NCBI RefSeq assembly: GCF_025639805.1
Contig: NZ_CP106735.1
Coordinates: 1,180,001 to 1,244,000 of the forward strand
Direction: 5' to 3'
DNA length: 64,000 nucleotides
DNA from: Reichenbachiella carrageenanivorans
GTDB taxonomy: Bacteria > Bacteroidota > Bacteroidia > Cytophagales > Cyclobacteriaceae
The position numbers and the translations under genes are program-made. Position 1 is the stretch's first letter. Each line of letters starts with the position of its first letter. The notes under the pieces are model-generated. The model was not told the origin of the DNA. It worked only from the letters and a program-made list of their open reading frames with translations, and did not search any database. This document shows positions 63,302 through 64,000 of the stretch, one piece after another.

Positions 63302-64000
63302 TTATTTGTTTAGAATCATTTTACCCCCATAGCTTTTATCTTGATAGATAATCAAGTATTGGTAAAGACCATTTTGTACTTGGTTCCCATTGTCATTTTT
63401 GCCATCCCAGGTTACAGTAATGTCCCCTTCGAATGGTATAGTATGAAGTAGCGAACGGACAATTTTTCCAGATACATCAATAATGTAGATTTTCGTTTCT
63501 TCATGTTTAGGAAGGGTAAATTTGATATGAAAATCGTCTTTAAATGGATTTGGATAGCCAAAGGCTAACTCTACTCCGTCTTGTTTTTGTGCATTGGAAG
63601 TGATCGGTTCGGTATTGGCTACTGTAGATTCGAAAACTCCATTGCCATGAGTGGCTATAGCTATTTTGCCATCAGTAGAGCGATAGTCGATCATACTTAC
63701 TACTGAATTGCCAATGCTTTCTATACCTTCTTGCTTCCAAATGGTATTTTGTTCGGCTAGTTCGGTTGTACTATAGAGGCCCATACTGGTCCCTACATAG
63801 TATTTGTATCCACCATTCTGTAGGGCAATCATTTCTACCCACCGGATGCTGGACCCATGGCCTGTACCATCGGCGTTTTCTTCGAGATTTCCTCCTACGT
63901 TTTTGAAAGAGTTTCCACCATCTTCGGATAGATATAGACTGATGACGTTATAATTGGAATAGCAAATTAGCACACGACCTGCATCTTTTGGGTCTATACA
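63302..64000 (-). CDS. T9SS cargo protein, C-terminal part (BNR/sortilin-like repeats, type A sorting domain)
   Basis: The minus-strand frame runs open through the window end, so the N-terminus is missing; about 232 residues are visible. LYLSEDGGNSFKNVGG is an Asp-box (BNR) repeat as in sialidases and VPS10/sortilin-like propellers, and KIAIATHGNGVFES is another blade edge. The last about 85 residues form a type A T9SS sorting domain: AFGYPNPFKDDFHIKF, IYIIDVSGKIVRSLL and a final GGKMILNK. The protein is therefore exported through the T9SS and processed by PorU. The gene's stop lies 3 bases after the convergent PDZ gene ends. Confidence 0.87.
   Translation of the reverse strand, partial: CIDPKDAGRVLICYSNYNVISLYLSEDGGNSFKNVGGNLEENADGTGHGSSIRWVEMIALQNGGYKYYVGTSMGLYSTTELAEQNTIWKQEGIESIGNSVVSMIDYRSTDGKIAIATHGNGVFESTVANTEPITSNAQKQDGVELAFGYPNPFKDDFHIKFTLPKHEETKIYIIDVSGKIVRSLLHTIPFEGDITVTWDGKNDNGNQVQNGLYQYLIIYQDKSYGGKMILNK

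Overview
The window is a chromosomal segment of a Bacteroidota bacterium, most likely Cytophagales (a Reichenbachiella/Marinoscillum-like lineage is a guess). The evidence is the type IX secretion genes porU and porV, a GldJ-type gliding lipoprotein, a protein with a T9SS C-terminal sorting domain, a DUF4249 lipoprotein and many promoters with the Bacteroidota -7 box TAnnTTTG. I saw no insertion sequence, prophage, CRISPR array or rRNA operon. Most of the window is core genome.

Layout. 0-6 kb: the end of a DUF4249 gene, then a minus-strand group made of an FAD oxidoreductase, a huge outer-membrane protein (peptidase-MA-like domain, PD40 propeller, Omp85-like barrel) and yicC. 5.9-13.2 kb: a plus-strand run of MBL hydrolase, pssA, porU, porV and a catalytically dead M16 peptidase. 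13-25.7 kb: a WG-repeat protein, hemA, guaB, a single-domain globin with an unusual upstream region and a tiny membrane ORF behind it, a second peptidase-MA/propeller/barrel protein that keeps its HEXXH motif, a class V aminotransferase, a Rieske protein, tRNA-Leu(CAG), a PolB-like exonuclease and a second MBL hydrolase. 26-31 kb: surface-polysaccharide genes (RmlC-like epimerase, Gfo/Idh oxidoreductase, HTTM-like membrane protein with a small partner, flippase, GT2). 31-38 kb: clpB, a group of orphan secreted proteins that includes a frameshifted VGIGT-repeat protein, and a lone Tat-dependent TRAP-type binding protein. 38-46.3 kb: small housekeeping genes, an MFS transporter, then a MarR-fadN-fadA type beta-oxidation operon.

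46.4-59.1 kb is an almost unbroken minus-strand block: TPR protein, Ig-like lipoprotein, methyltransferase, mnmG (gidA), ybeY, an anti-sigma-type ATPase, a DUF4175 protein and a family 5 binding lipoprotein. The 382-bp gap at 48.23-48.61 kb carries three exact and several near-exact DnaA boxes. Two ParB-type parS sites lie just upstream of mnmG. In the 60-base stretches I counted, the plus strand is C-rich on the left (even in plus-strand genes) and G-rich on the right up to about 53 kb (even in minus-strand genes). I read this as the chromosomal replication origin. 59.1-64 kb: comF, gldJ, an ECF sigma factor with a cut-off SnoaL-like tail, a retropepsin/PDZ protein and the 3-prime end of a T9SS cargo protein.

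The most interesting items are the oriC/parS region, the two Omp85-like barrels fused to peptidase-MA and propeller domains, the 22-bp-phased TGTCA repeats before the globin gene, a three-hairpin small-RNA candidate at 25.8 kb, the 19-bp direct repeats upstream of clpB and the orphan secreted cluster at 34-36.5 kb.
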